Source of the DNA: Dechloromonas sp. CZR5
GTDB taxonomy: Bacteria; Pseudomonadota; Gammaproteobacteria; Burkholderiales; Rhodocyclaceae
Assembly: GCF_008711155.1 (NCBI RefSeq)
Contig: NZ_VUYQ01000001.1
Location: 434,001-498,000 of the forward strand
DNA length: 64,000 nucleotides
Reading direction: 5' to 3'
Each line of letters opens with the position of its first letter. The stretch's first letter is position 1. A program made the translations under genes and the position numbers. This document shows, one piece after another, positions 34,883 through 41,666 of this stretch. The notes beneath the pieces are model-generated. The model was not told the DNA's origin, made no database searches, and saw only the letters and a program-made list of their open reading frames with translations.

Positions 34883-37005
34883 TTACCTTGAATCCCCACG
34901 GTGAAGATGCGCGGCAGGCCGGCCGTGTAGCTGGCGATTGAGCTTTCCACCCCGGCCGTCTCGGCATAACGTTTGTCGAGCAGGTTGTTGATGCCGCCCC
35001 AGATTTCGAACTGGCGGGTCACCGGATAGTTGGCCCGCAGGTGGAACAAATCGTGACCGGCGTATTTGAGCGTATTTGCCGGATCCTGCCAATAGCTGCC
35101 CAGTTTCACCCATTCCAGCTGGACACGGCCGCCATTCAGGCTGGCCGGGTGGTAGGTGAGGCGCGTGTTGGCCATCACCTTCGGCGCTGCGTCCATCTCC
35201 TTACCGCTGTAATCGGTGGTGCCGTTGATGACCCATTTCTCAAAACGATGCTGGGCGCGTGAGAAGCTGACGTCGGCGCGCCAGGCTTCGGCGAGCTGGG
35301 CGCCCAGGCCCAGCTCGATGCCGCGGTGCTCGGTCTGGCCGGCGTTGACGACACGACGCTGGTTGGTCGCCGGATCGGTGTAGCTGACGATGTCGTCCTT
35401 CTTGATCATGTAGTAGGTGGCCAGTTCATAGTTGAACCGGCCCTGCTTGCCGCGCAAGCCGATTTCGTAGCTATCGACAACCACCGGTTTCAGTTGCAGC
35501 AAGGATTCGGCGGCGGCCTGGGCCTTGAGCGCCGTGCTTTCGCGGCTGCCGCGGAAGACCTGGCTTTCGGAGGGGGTGCGGAAGGAGTTGCTGTACGAAG
35601 CGTAGGCGTTCAGGTTTTTGTCGAAGGCGTAGTTGATCCCCAGCTTCGGACTGAGGTGCGAGTAGCCGATCTTCGTGCTCGCCGCATGCCCGTAATAGCC
35701 GGAGCCACCAACCCCTTGCGAGGCCGAGGCAGCGCCGCCGTTGAAGGTGTTGGTGTAGTCGTACTGCATGTCGTCGTAACGCAGGCCGGCGGTGACGCGG
35801 AGCTTCTCTATCGGGCTGATTTCGCCGTGCAGGTAGGGCGAAATGCTGCGATAGACCACATCGTACTTGTAGATCTTGACCGGCGCCGTGCTGCTGAGCG
35901 CGTAGGTCTTGCCGCCGAGGGCGTTGATGGTCTGGTCGAGGCGAATCGAGTCCTCGTCGCGCGAGCCCGGGCTGAGGTCGTAGTCCAGGCCGACGATGAG
36001 GCGGGCCTGGAGCGGCGCGAAGTCGCGGCGATACTTGCTCAGGAAGCCAAACGACTGGCTTTCCGAAAGATAGCGGCTGGGATCGTAACTGACCGACCAG
36101 TTGGGGATGATCTCCATCCGGTTATCCCGGATGTACGGGGTGATCGACAGCAGCGAGTTTTCGCCTTCCTTTTCGTAGGTTGTGGACAGCCGGAAGGCGT
36201 CGACCTTGCGATACGAGAACGGAACGTTGTTGCTGCGCGGTGCTTCGTTGTATTCCCGCGTCGTCAGGTTGCCGACGTGTTGCTGGTTGATCGATGAGAC
36301 TGCAAGGATGGTCTTGAGAACGGCATCGTCGCCCAACGCCCGGTCCCAGCGGAAATTGCCGGATTGACGTTCGTAGCCGGCATTGTTCTGCCAGCCGTCG
36401 TTGCGGGTCAGGTTCAGGCTGGCGCGCCAGGCGTTGTCGCCGACCGCATCGCCGCCGCTGATCAGCGAGCGCTTCCAGCCATAGGAGCCGATTTCCGCGC
36501 TGGCTTCGAACTCGGCCTGGCGCGGCGGCGTGCGGGTGAGCACGTTGATCGAGCCGCCGATGGCGTCGGAACCGTACAAGGCCGTGCCGGGCCCCTTCGA
36601 AACCTCGATACCGCCGGACTGGGGAACGTTGATCTCATACAGCGCATTGTGATTGAAGAAGCCGGTGGGGCGGGTCGGTATGCCGTCTTCCAGGTAGAGG
36701 TAGAGCGCGCCGGTGGTCAGCGGCTGGCGGATGGCGGTCGAGTGCCCCTCGCCGGAAAGGTTGCTGACCCAGACGCCGGGCATCTGGTTCATGACCTGGC
36801 TGGGGTGGCTCGGACGCTGGTCGCGGATGGTCTCGGCCTTGACCGCATGGATGGTCTGCGGCGTTTCCGACAGGAGGCGCGCTTCACGCGTCCCGGTTAC
36901 CGTGACTTCGCCCAGCGCCGTCGTTTCCTCGGCAGCCATGACGGCGGCGTTCAATGAGAAGAGGGCCGTGAGCAGGGCGGCAATCGGTGTCGGGCGAAGA
37001 TGCAT
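34876..37005 (-). CDS. TonB-dependent outer-membrane receptor
   Basis: A 709-residue receptor with a signal peptide (1-24), a TonB-box-like segment (GEVTVTGTREARLL), and a plug domain (VMNQMPGVWVSNLSGEGHSTAIR, EVSKGPGTALYGSDAIGGSINVLTR). A 22-strand barrel ends in the aromatic IFTVGIQGKW terminus. The ligand cannot be deduced. The two downstream genes (Asp-box propeller and thioredoxin-like protein) are translationally linked, which is unlike a standard siderophore operon. It points to capture of a metal or another small compound processed in the periplasm. Confidence 0.93.
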   Translation of the reverse strand: MHLRPTPIAALLTALFSLNAAVMAAEETTALGEVTVTGTREARLLSETPQTIHAVKAETIRDQRPSHPSQVMNQMPGVWVSNLSGEGHSTAIRQPLTTGALYLYLEDGIPTRPTGFFNHNALYEINVPQSGGIEVSKGPGTALYGSDAIGGSINVLTRTPPRQAEFEASAEIGSYGWKRSLISGGDAVGDNAWRASLNLTRNDGWQNNAGYERQSGNFRWDRALGDDAVLKTILAVSSINQQHVGNLTTREYNEAPRSNNVPFSYRKVDAFRLSTTYEKEGENSLLSITPYIRDNRMEIIPNWSVSYDPSRYLSESQSFGFLSKYRRDFAPLQARLIVGLDYDLSPGSRDEDSIRLDQTINALGGKTYALSSTAPVKIYKYDVVYRSISPYLHGEISPIEKLRVTAGLRYDDMQYDYTNTFNGGAASASQGVGGSGYYGHAASTKIGYSHLSPKLGINYAFDKNLNAYASYSNSFRTPSESQVFRGSRESTALKAQAAAESLLQLKPVVVDSYEIGLRGKQGRFNYELATYYMIKKDDIVSYTDPATNQRRVVNAGQTEHRGIELGLGAQLAEAWRADVSFSRAQHRFEKWVINGTTDYSGKEMDAAPKVMANTRLTYHPASLNGGRVQLEWVKLGSYWQDPANTLKYAGHDLFHLRANYPVTRQFEIWGGINNLLDKRYAETAGVESSIASYTAGLPRIFTVGIQGKW

Positions 37006-37279
37006 GGTGCGGTACTCGCGGGAGAAATGAAGTTGCCGGCGATCTTAATCAAAGCAAGCTTCCGCACTCTGCGACAAATCGTCGCACTTCTTCGGGAAAT
37101 GGCCCGTTTTCTTGAGATGCCTCAATTTCAGCGAAAAAAGTTGCCTTTTGCACCGGCTCGGGGCCACCCGCCGGCCGGTTGGATTGGTGCGCACCGCGAT
37201 GGCGATGTGTGCCTTGTTTTGGTGCGTTCCGCTTGGGGTGCATGCTGGGGAGTCGAAAGAAATCAATGGCTTGTGGTCG
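37006..37279. other. Upstream region of the narK-type gene, no coding sequence
   Basis: A divergent gap between the TonB receptor and the nitrate transporter. It holds TGCACC at 37149-37154 followed after 5 bp by GGGGCC (a weak NtrC-like site) and the palindrome GGTGCGCACC at 37185-37194. These could be activator sites for the sigma-54 promoter at 37280. Evidence for them is weaker than at nirB and nrtA. Confidence 0.4.
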
Positions 37280-37295
37280 TGGCATGCGACTTGCA
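37280..37295 (+). promoter_or_regulatory. Sigma-54 promoter of the narK-type transporter operon
   Basis: TGGCAT-GCGAC-TTGCA is a full match to the -24/-12 consensus. Transcription should start near 37306, leaving a leader of about 110 nt with ANTAR-type hairpins. Confidence 0.9.
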
Positions 37296-37320
37296 CTGAA
37301 TGTGGCATCGCAGCGATCCG

Positions 37321-37358
37321 ACCGCCAACGGGGGCAGGTTCATGGCAACGATGCCATG
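37321..37358 (+). promoter_or_regulatory. ANTAR (NasT)-target two-hairpin element in the narK-type leader
   Basis: Hairpin 1 (37321-37339) is ACCGCC/GGCaGGT with one bulged A and loop AACGGG. Hairpin 2 (37341-37358) is CATGGC/GCCATG with loop AACGAT. Both loops obey A1/G4. The sequence from ACCGCC through ATGCGCTGA is nearly the same as in the nirB leader. This transcript also encodes nasT, so the element implies autoregulation. Confidence 0.82.
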
Positions 37359-37418
37359 CGCTGATACCAGCAATCCCTTTCAACAACCGCTCCCGCGGTC
37401 TATCCAGGAAACTGCCCC

Positions 37419-38633
37419 ATGGACAAGAAATCGTTTCTGCAAGCCGGCCACACGCCTACGTTGTTGGCGGCCTTTCTCTACTTCGACCTCGCCTTCATGG
37501 TGTGGGTGCTGCTCGGCCCGCTCGGGGTCGGCATCGCCAAGGATCTCGGCCTGTCGCACGCCGAAAAGGGCCTGATGGTGGCGACGCCGGTACTGGCCGG
37601 CGCCTTGCTGCGTATCGTCATGGGCATTCTGGTCGATCGACTGTCGCCCAAGAAAGCGGCCATCATCGGCCAGGTCGTCGTGATTGCCGCCATGCTCTAT
37701 GCGTGGCTGGTCGGCGTGCATAGCTACGCGGAAGTGCTGGTGCTCGGCATTTTCCTCGGCGTTGCCGGTTCGTCCTTCGCCGCCGCGCTGCCGCTCGCTT
37801 CGCGCTGGTATCCGGCCGAGCACCAGGGCACGGCGATGGGCATCGCCGGTGCCGGCAACTCGGGTACGGCACTGGCGGCGCTGTTCGCGCCGGGGCTGGC
37901 CGCCGCATTCGGGTGGACAAACGTTTTCGGTATCGTGCTGATCCCGCTGGTCATCGTGCTGGTCGCCTTCGTCTTCTTGGCCAAGGACGCGCCGGATGCG
38001 CCGCCGCCCAAAACCCTGGCCGAGTACCTGAAGGTGCTCAAGGACAAGGATGCCTGGTGGTTCATGTTCTTCTACTCGGTGACCTTCGGCGGTTTCGTCG
38101 GCCTGGCTTCCTCGCTGGTCATCTATTTCAACACCCAGTACGGCCTCGACCCGAAGACGGCCGGCTTCTTCACCGCCGGCTGTGTCTTTGCCGGTTCGCT
38201 GGTACGCCCCATCGGCGGTAACGTGGCCGACCGCATCGGCGGCGTCAAGTCGCTGACGGTGATGTACATCTTCGCCGCCATTTTCCTGGCCATTGTCAGC
38301 TTCGGCCTGCCGGAAGCCTGGATGGCATTGGTCGTCTTCGTCTGCGCCATGCTGGCGTTGGGCATGGGTAACGGCGCGGTGTTCCAGCTCGTGCCGCAGC
38401 GCTTCAAGAAGGAAATCGGCGTGATGACCGGCCTGGTCGGCATGGCCGGCGGCGTGGGGGGCTTCTATCTGGCTTCCAGCCTGGGTTACGCCCGCCAGAT
38501 GACGGGCAGCTACCAGGCCGGTTTCCTCATCTTCGCCGCACTCGCCGTGCTGGCGCTGGTCGGCCTGACCGGGGTGAAGACCCGGTGGCGCACGACCTGG
38601 GGCGCCAGCCACCTGACGACGGCCAAGATATGA
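37419..38633 (+). CDS. narK: Nitrate/nitrite transporter of the NNP (NarK/NasA) family
   Basis: A major-facilitator protein of 404 residues with about 12 membrane helices. Nitrate-porter signatures are visible: GIFLGVAGSSFAAALPLASRWYP and AGAGNSGTALAAL in the first half, GMGNGAVFQLVPQRF and GLVGMAGGVGGFYL in the second. Given its sigma-54 promoter and its companions it most likely imports nitrate for assimilation. It is the first gene of a run ending in nasT. Confidence 0.94.
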   Translation: MDKKSFLQAGHTPTLLAAFLYFDLAFMVWVLLGPLGVGIAKDLGLSHAEKGLMVATPVLAGALLRIVMGILVDRLSPKKAAIIGQVVVIAAMLYAWLVGVHSYAEVLVLGIFLGVAGSSFAAALPLASRWYPAEHQGTAMGIAGAGNSGTALAALFAPGLAAAFGWTNVFGIVLIPLVIVLVAFVFLAKDAPDAPPPKTLAEYLKVLKDKDAWWFMFFYSVTFGGFVGLASSLVIYFNTQYGLDPKTAGFFTAGCVFAGSLVRPIGGNVADRIGGVKSLTVMYIFAAIFLAIVSFGLPEAWMALVVFVCAMLALGMGNGAVFQLVPQRFKKEIGVMTGLVGMAGGVGGFYLASSLGYARQMTGSYQAGFLIFAALAVLALVGLTGVKTRWRTTWGASHLTTAKI

Positions 38634-38708
38634 GGGGCTGCTGTTAGGATCGGAGCGGGCGGCGGTTCGCTCGTCCGGTCTTCCTATCCCGATCCAGGAT
38701 ACTGAACC

Positions 38709-40397
38709 ATGCCGTTGAACATTGCCGTCGGATATTCGTCCCTGACCGGACCGCGCGAGCGGAACGAGGATTATTGCGGGGTGGCCACGCCGGAAGGGCT
38801 GGAACTTGAGAACAAAGGCGTCATCGCGGCGGTGGCCGACGGCATCGGCGGCCACAAGGGCGGGAGAGAGGCGGCGGAATACACCGTGCGCGGCCTGCTG
38901 GCGGACTATTTTGCGACGCCGGATACCTGGAGCATCCCGCGTGCCGTCGAAACGGTCACCACGGCGCTCAATCGCTGGGTGATCGCCGAAGGCAGCCGCA
39001 ATGCCGAGCTGGCCGGCATGGCCACCACGCTGTCGGCGGTGGTGCTGCGCGGCCGGCGCTTCTACACGGCGCACATCGGCGATTCGCGCATCTATCGCCT
39101 GCAGGAAGGGCGGCTGCATCAATTGACGGTCGATCATACCTGGGAGCACCCGGAGCTGAACAACGTGCTGTCGCGGGCCATCGGCCTCGATCCGCGCGTG
39201 CTCATGGATTTCGCCGACGGCGAACTGGTGCTGCATGACCGCTTCCTGCTCGTTTCCGACGGCGTCTGGGGTGTGCTGCCCGACGCGCTGATGGCTGATG
39301 TCCTGCTCGACCACCCCGAGCCGCAGGCGGCGGCTGCCGCGCTGACCAGCCTGGCCCTCGCCAATGGCGGCCATGACAATGCCTCGGCCGTGGTGGTCGA
39401 TGTGCTGGGGCTGCCGCCGGCCAGTTTGCGCGACAGCCTGGAAGGCGCGGCCAGCCTGCCCTTGCCCGGTCGCCTCAAGCCGGGGCACGAACTCGATGGC
39501 CTGGTCGTCGAGGAGGTGCTGCACGATTCGCGTGAAACGCTGCTCTACCGGGTGCGCAATCCCCGTAACGGCCAGCAGTGGGTGCTGAAGACCCTGCAGC
39601 CCGCCATGGTGGGCGACGCCGAGGCAACGGCCGCCCTGCTGATGGAGGAGTGGCGGGCCAGGCGCGTGGTGTCGCCGTTCTTCCCGCAGGTGCTGCCCGC
39701 CGATCAGCGTAGTTGCCTGTATTACCTGATGACCTGGCATCCCGGCGCCACGCTGCAGGCCCGGCTGGATGGCGACCAGCATTTCCCGGTCGGCGAAGTG
39801 GTCCGTCTGGGGATCGCCCTGCTCAAGGCGATTGCTGCCTTGCACCGGCTCGACATCGTGCATCGCGACGTCAAGACCGACAACGTCCATCTGGGGCAGG
39901 ATGGCGTACTGCGCATCCTCGACCTGGGGGTCGCGGTCAGCCTGGCCGAACGCAAGGCCGGCGATCCGATCGGGCAGGCCGGCACGCCTTCCTACATGGC
40001 GCCGGAGTTGTTCGCGGACCCGGAGCCGGCGTTCGGCCATGACCTCTATGCGGCCGGCGTTACCCTTTATCACCTGCTGACCCGCAAATATCCCTACGGC
40101 GAAATCGAGCCGTTCCAGACGCCCAATTTCGGCGAGCCGGCCCGCCCGACGCGCTGGCGGCCGGAAATTCCCGGCTGGCTGGAGAACATCCTGCTCAAGG
40201 CCGTCGCGCGCGAAGCCAGGGATCGCTTTGAAACCGCCGAGGAATTTATCCTGGCGCTTGAGCGAGGGGCGGCGCGACCGATTGCGGCGCCGGGCTGCCA
40301 GCCGCTGGTTCAGCGCAACCCGCTCAGGCTGTGGAAAATGGTCGCCGCGGCGTCGCTGGCGATCAATTTTGTGTTGCTGCTGATCCTGTTGCGGTAA
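38709..40397 (+). CDS. Bifunctional PP2C phosphatase / serine-threonine protein kinase
   Basis: A 562-residue fusion. Residues 1-235 are a PP2C phosphatase (RNEDYCGV, AVADGIGGHKGG, HIGDSRIY, LVSDGVWGVLP, ANGGHDNASAVVV). Residues about 255-515 are a protein kinase with the catalytic loop H385-R-D387-V-K-T-D-N, LDLGV in the DFG position, and an APE-like GTPSYMAPELF. A C-terminal membrane helix (about 540-560) anchors it. Such fusions recur in proteobacterial nitrate assimilation clusters, but their target is not established. The DFG-to-DLG change is tolerated in many active kinases. Confidence 0.93.
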   Translation: MPLNIAVGYSSLTGPRERNEDYCGVATPEGLELENKGVIAAVADGIGGHKGGREAAEYTVRGLLADYFATPDTWSIPRAVETVTTALNRWVIAEGSRNAELAGMATTLSAVVLRGRRFYTAHIGDSRIYRLQEGRLHQLTVDHTWEHPELNNVLSRAIGLDPRVLMDFADGELVLHDRFLLVSDGVWGVLPDALMADVLLDHPEPQAAAAALTSLALANGGHDNASAVVVDVLGLPPASLRDSLEGAASLPLPGRLKPGHELDGLVVEEVLHDSRETLLYRVRNPRNGQQWVLKTLQPAMVGDAEATAALLMEEWRARRVVSPFFPQVLPADQRSCLYYLMTWHPGATLQARLDGDQHFPVGEVVRLGIALLKAIAALHRLDIVHRDVKTDNVHLGQDGVLRILDLGVAVSLAERKAGDPIGQAGTPSYMAPELFADPEPAFGHDLYAAGVTLYHLLTRKYPYGEIEPFQTPNFGEPARPTRWRPEIPGWLENILLKAVAREARDRFETAEEFILALERGAARPIAAPGCQPLVQRNPLRLWKMVAAASLAINFVLLLILLR

Positions 40398-40407
40398 AGT
40401 CCGTGAC

Positions 40408-40779
40408 ATGAACACTGCCCTCATTCTCTTTGCCCATGGCGCCCGCGATCCCGAATGGGCGAATCCGATGCGCCGGGTCCAGGCGGCCGTTCGCAGCCTG
40501 AACCCGACGCTGTCCGTCGAACTGGCGTTCCTGGAATTCATGGCGCCGAACCTGGCGGACTGCATTGCCGGCCTGATCGGCGGCGGCGTGAAGAAAATCG
40601 TGATCATGCCAATGTTCATCGCGCGGGGCGGTCACCTCAAGCGCGATGTGCCGGAGCTGCTGGCGGCCTTGCGAATTGCCCATCCCGACGTCGAATTCGT
40701 GCTGGGCGACGCCATCGGCGAGAACGAAATCGTCGTCCAGGCGATGGCGACGGCAGCCCTGGAGTTCGCTGGCCTGTAA
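40408..40779 (+). CDS. cbiX: CbiX-type sirohydrochlorin chelatase
   Basis: A small (123-residue) single-domain class II chelatase. The catalytic histidine is H10 in LILFAHGARDP, and the second region is MPMFIARGGHLKRDVPELL with its histidine. Short CbiX proteins insert cobalt or iron into sirohydrochlorin. Placed between a nitrate transporter and nasT, near sirohaem-dependent nirB, it most likely supplies sirohaem by iron insertion; that metal choice is inference. It starts 10 bp after the kinase gene. Confidence 0.88.
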   Translation: MNTALILFAHGARDPEWANPMRRVQAAVRSLNPTLSVELAFLEFMAPNLADCIAGLIGGGVKKIVIMPMFIARGGHLKRDVPELLAALRIAHPDVEFVLGDAIGENEIVVQAMATAALEFAGL

Positions 40780-40796
40780 CTTGCTGTAGGGTAAGC

Positions 40797-41372
40797 ATGC
40801 TTACCGTACTCGTCATTGATGAATCCCGCACCCGCGCCGGCGAAATCTGCGCCGGGCTCGCGCTCGCCGGTTACCAGGTCGCTGCCATCCTGGCCGATGC
40901 CGCCAATCTCACCTCCGAGGTCGAGAAGCTCAAGCCGGACGTGATCCTGATCGATACCGACAGTCCCAGCCGCGACACGCTGGAAAACCTGGCGGCAATG
41001 AACCGCAATATGCCCCGTCCGGTGGTGATCTTCACCCAGGAGGATGGCCGGGAAACCATCCGCGATGCCGTCAAGGCCGGTGTTTCGGCCTATATCGTCG
41101 ATGGCCTGGATCCCAAGCGGATCAAGCCGATTGTCGATGTGGCGCGTGTCCGTTTCGAGGATAACCTCGCCATGCGTCAGGAACTCGAGGAAATTTCCAA
41201 GAGGCTGAGCGACCGCAAACTGGTCGACAAGGCCAAGGGCGTGCTGATGAAGGCGCGCGGCCTGGACGAGGATGCGGCCTACCACGCCATGCGCAAGCTG
41301 GCGATGGAGCGCGGCCAGACTATGGCCAAAGTGGCCCGCGACGTCATCGACATGGCGAGGGTGCTGCTCTAA
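40797..41372 (+). CDS. nasT: NasT-type response regulator with ANTAR RNA-binding domain
   Basis: A 191-residue antiterminator. The receiver-like domain (1-115) keeps D8 and D53 but has V101-D102 where the conserved Lys-Pro of active receivers should be, so it is probably a pseudo-receiver. The ANTAR domain (about 130-188: LVDKAKGVLMKARGLDEDAAYHAMRKLAMERGQTMAKVARDVI) binds paired hexaloop hairpins in leaders. In Azotobacter and Paracoccus, NasT is held by NasS until nitrate binds. Such hairpins occur here upstream of nirB and of its own operon. No NasS gene is adjacent. Confidence 0.93.
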   Translation: MLTVLVIDESRTRAGEICAGLALAGYQVAAILADAANLTSEVEKLKPDVILIDTDSPSRDTLENLAAMNRNMPRPVVIFTQEDGRETIRDAVKAGVSAYIVDGLDPKRIKPIVDVARVRFEDNLAMRQELEEISKRLSDRKLVDKAKGVLMKARGLDEDAAYHAMRKLAMERGQTMAKVARDVIDMARVLL

Positions 41373-41373
41373 G

Positions 41374-41412
41374 GCAGTGCGGTATTTGGGTTTGCTGCAC
41401 TGCAATAGTGCA
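41374..41412 (+). promoter_or_regulatory. NtrC-like site upstream of nrtA
   Basis: TGCACT-GCAAT-AGTGCA at 41396-41412 is a perfect inverted repeat that differs from the NtrC consensus only at the inner base of each half. GCAGTGC at 41374-41380 may be part of a second site. They lie about 90-130 bp before the sigma-54 promoter. Confidence 0.65.
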
Positions 41413-41501
41413 TGGTGCCGCGAAGCTTCCGGCCAAAAAACATCAAGCCAAGTGATTGAAAATAAACTAGTTATTTATGTCTAGTTCCAAATAACTAGTC
41501 C

Positions 41502-41517
41502 TGGCACAGCCATTGCA
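41502..41517 (+). promoter_or_regulatory. Sigma-54 promoter of nrtABC
   Basis: TGGCAC-AGCCA-TTGCA is the canonical -24/-12 sequence. Transcription should start near 41528, leaving a leader of about 140 nt before nrtA. Confidence 0.92.
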
Positions 41518-41536
41518 ATAGTCCTGCTAAAGCGCA

Positions 41537-41578
41537 CGGTCAAAGGCGATCGGGCGAGAGTCGGGCGAAAGCCGATTC
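41537..41578 (+). promoter_or_regulatory. Possible divergent ANTAR-type hairpin pair in the nrtA leader
   Basis: Hairpin 1 (41537-41552) is CGGTC/GATCG with hexaloop AAAGGC, which obeys A1/G4. Hairpin 2 (41558-41578) is GAGTCGG/CCGATTC but with a 7-nt loop GCGAAAG, so it departs from the rule. Sequence is unlike the nirB and narK copies. The pair sits just before a terminator, as expected for an antitermination switch. Confidence 0.5.
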
Positions 41579-41586
41579 AAGGACAC

Positions 41587-41641
41587 GGGCGTCCATCCGA
41601 TCTGCCGAGCGGCGGTACGGATGCGACGCCCATTTGTTTTT
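41587..41641 (+). terminator. Leader terminator (attenuator) of nrtABC
   Basis: A long stem has outer GGGCGTC/GACGCCC, middle ATCCG/CGGAT and inner GCC/GGC parts, followed by ATTTGTTTTT. It lies between the sigma-54 promoter and the nrtA ribosome site (AAGGAG at 41655), so it should block nrtABC unless antiterminated. NasT is the obvious candidate. Confidence 0.85.
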
Positions 41642-41666
41642 CGATTCGAGTATCAAGGAGCAAGCA

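Noticed and set aside
38647..38695. GGATCGG...CCGATCC inverted repeat between the nitrate transporter and the kinase/phosphatase gene as a terminator
   Set aside because: The arms are short, the loop is about 35 nt and no T-run follows; read-through into the kinase gene is more likely.
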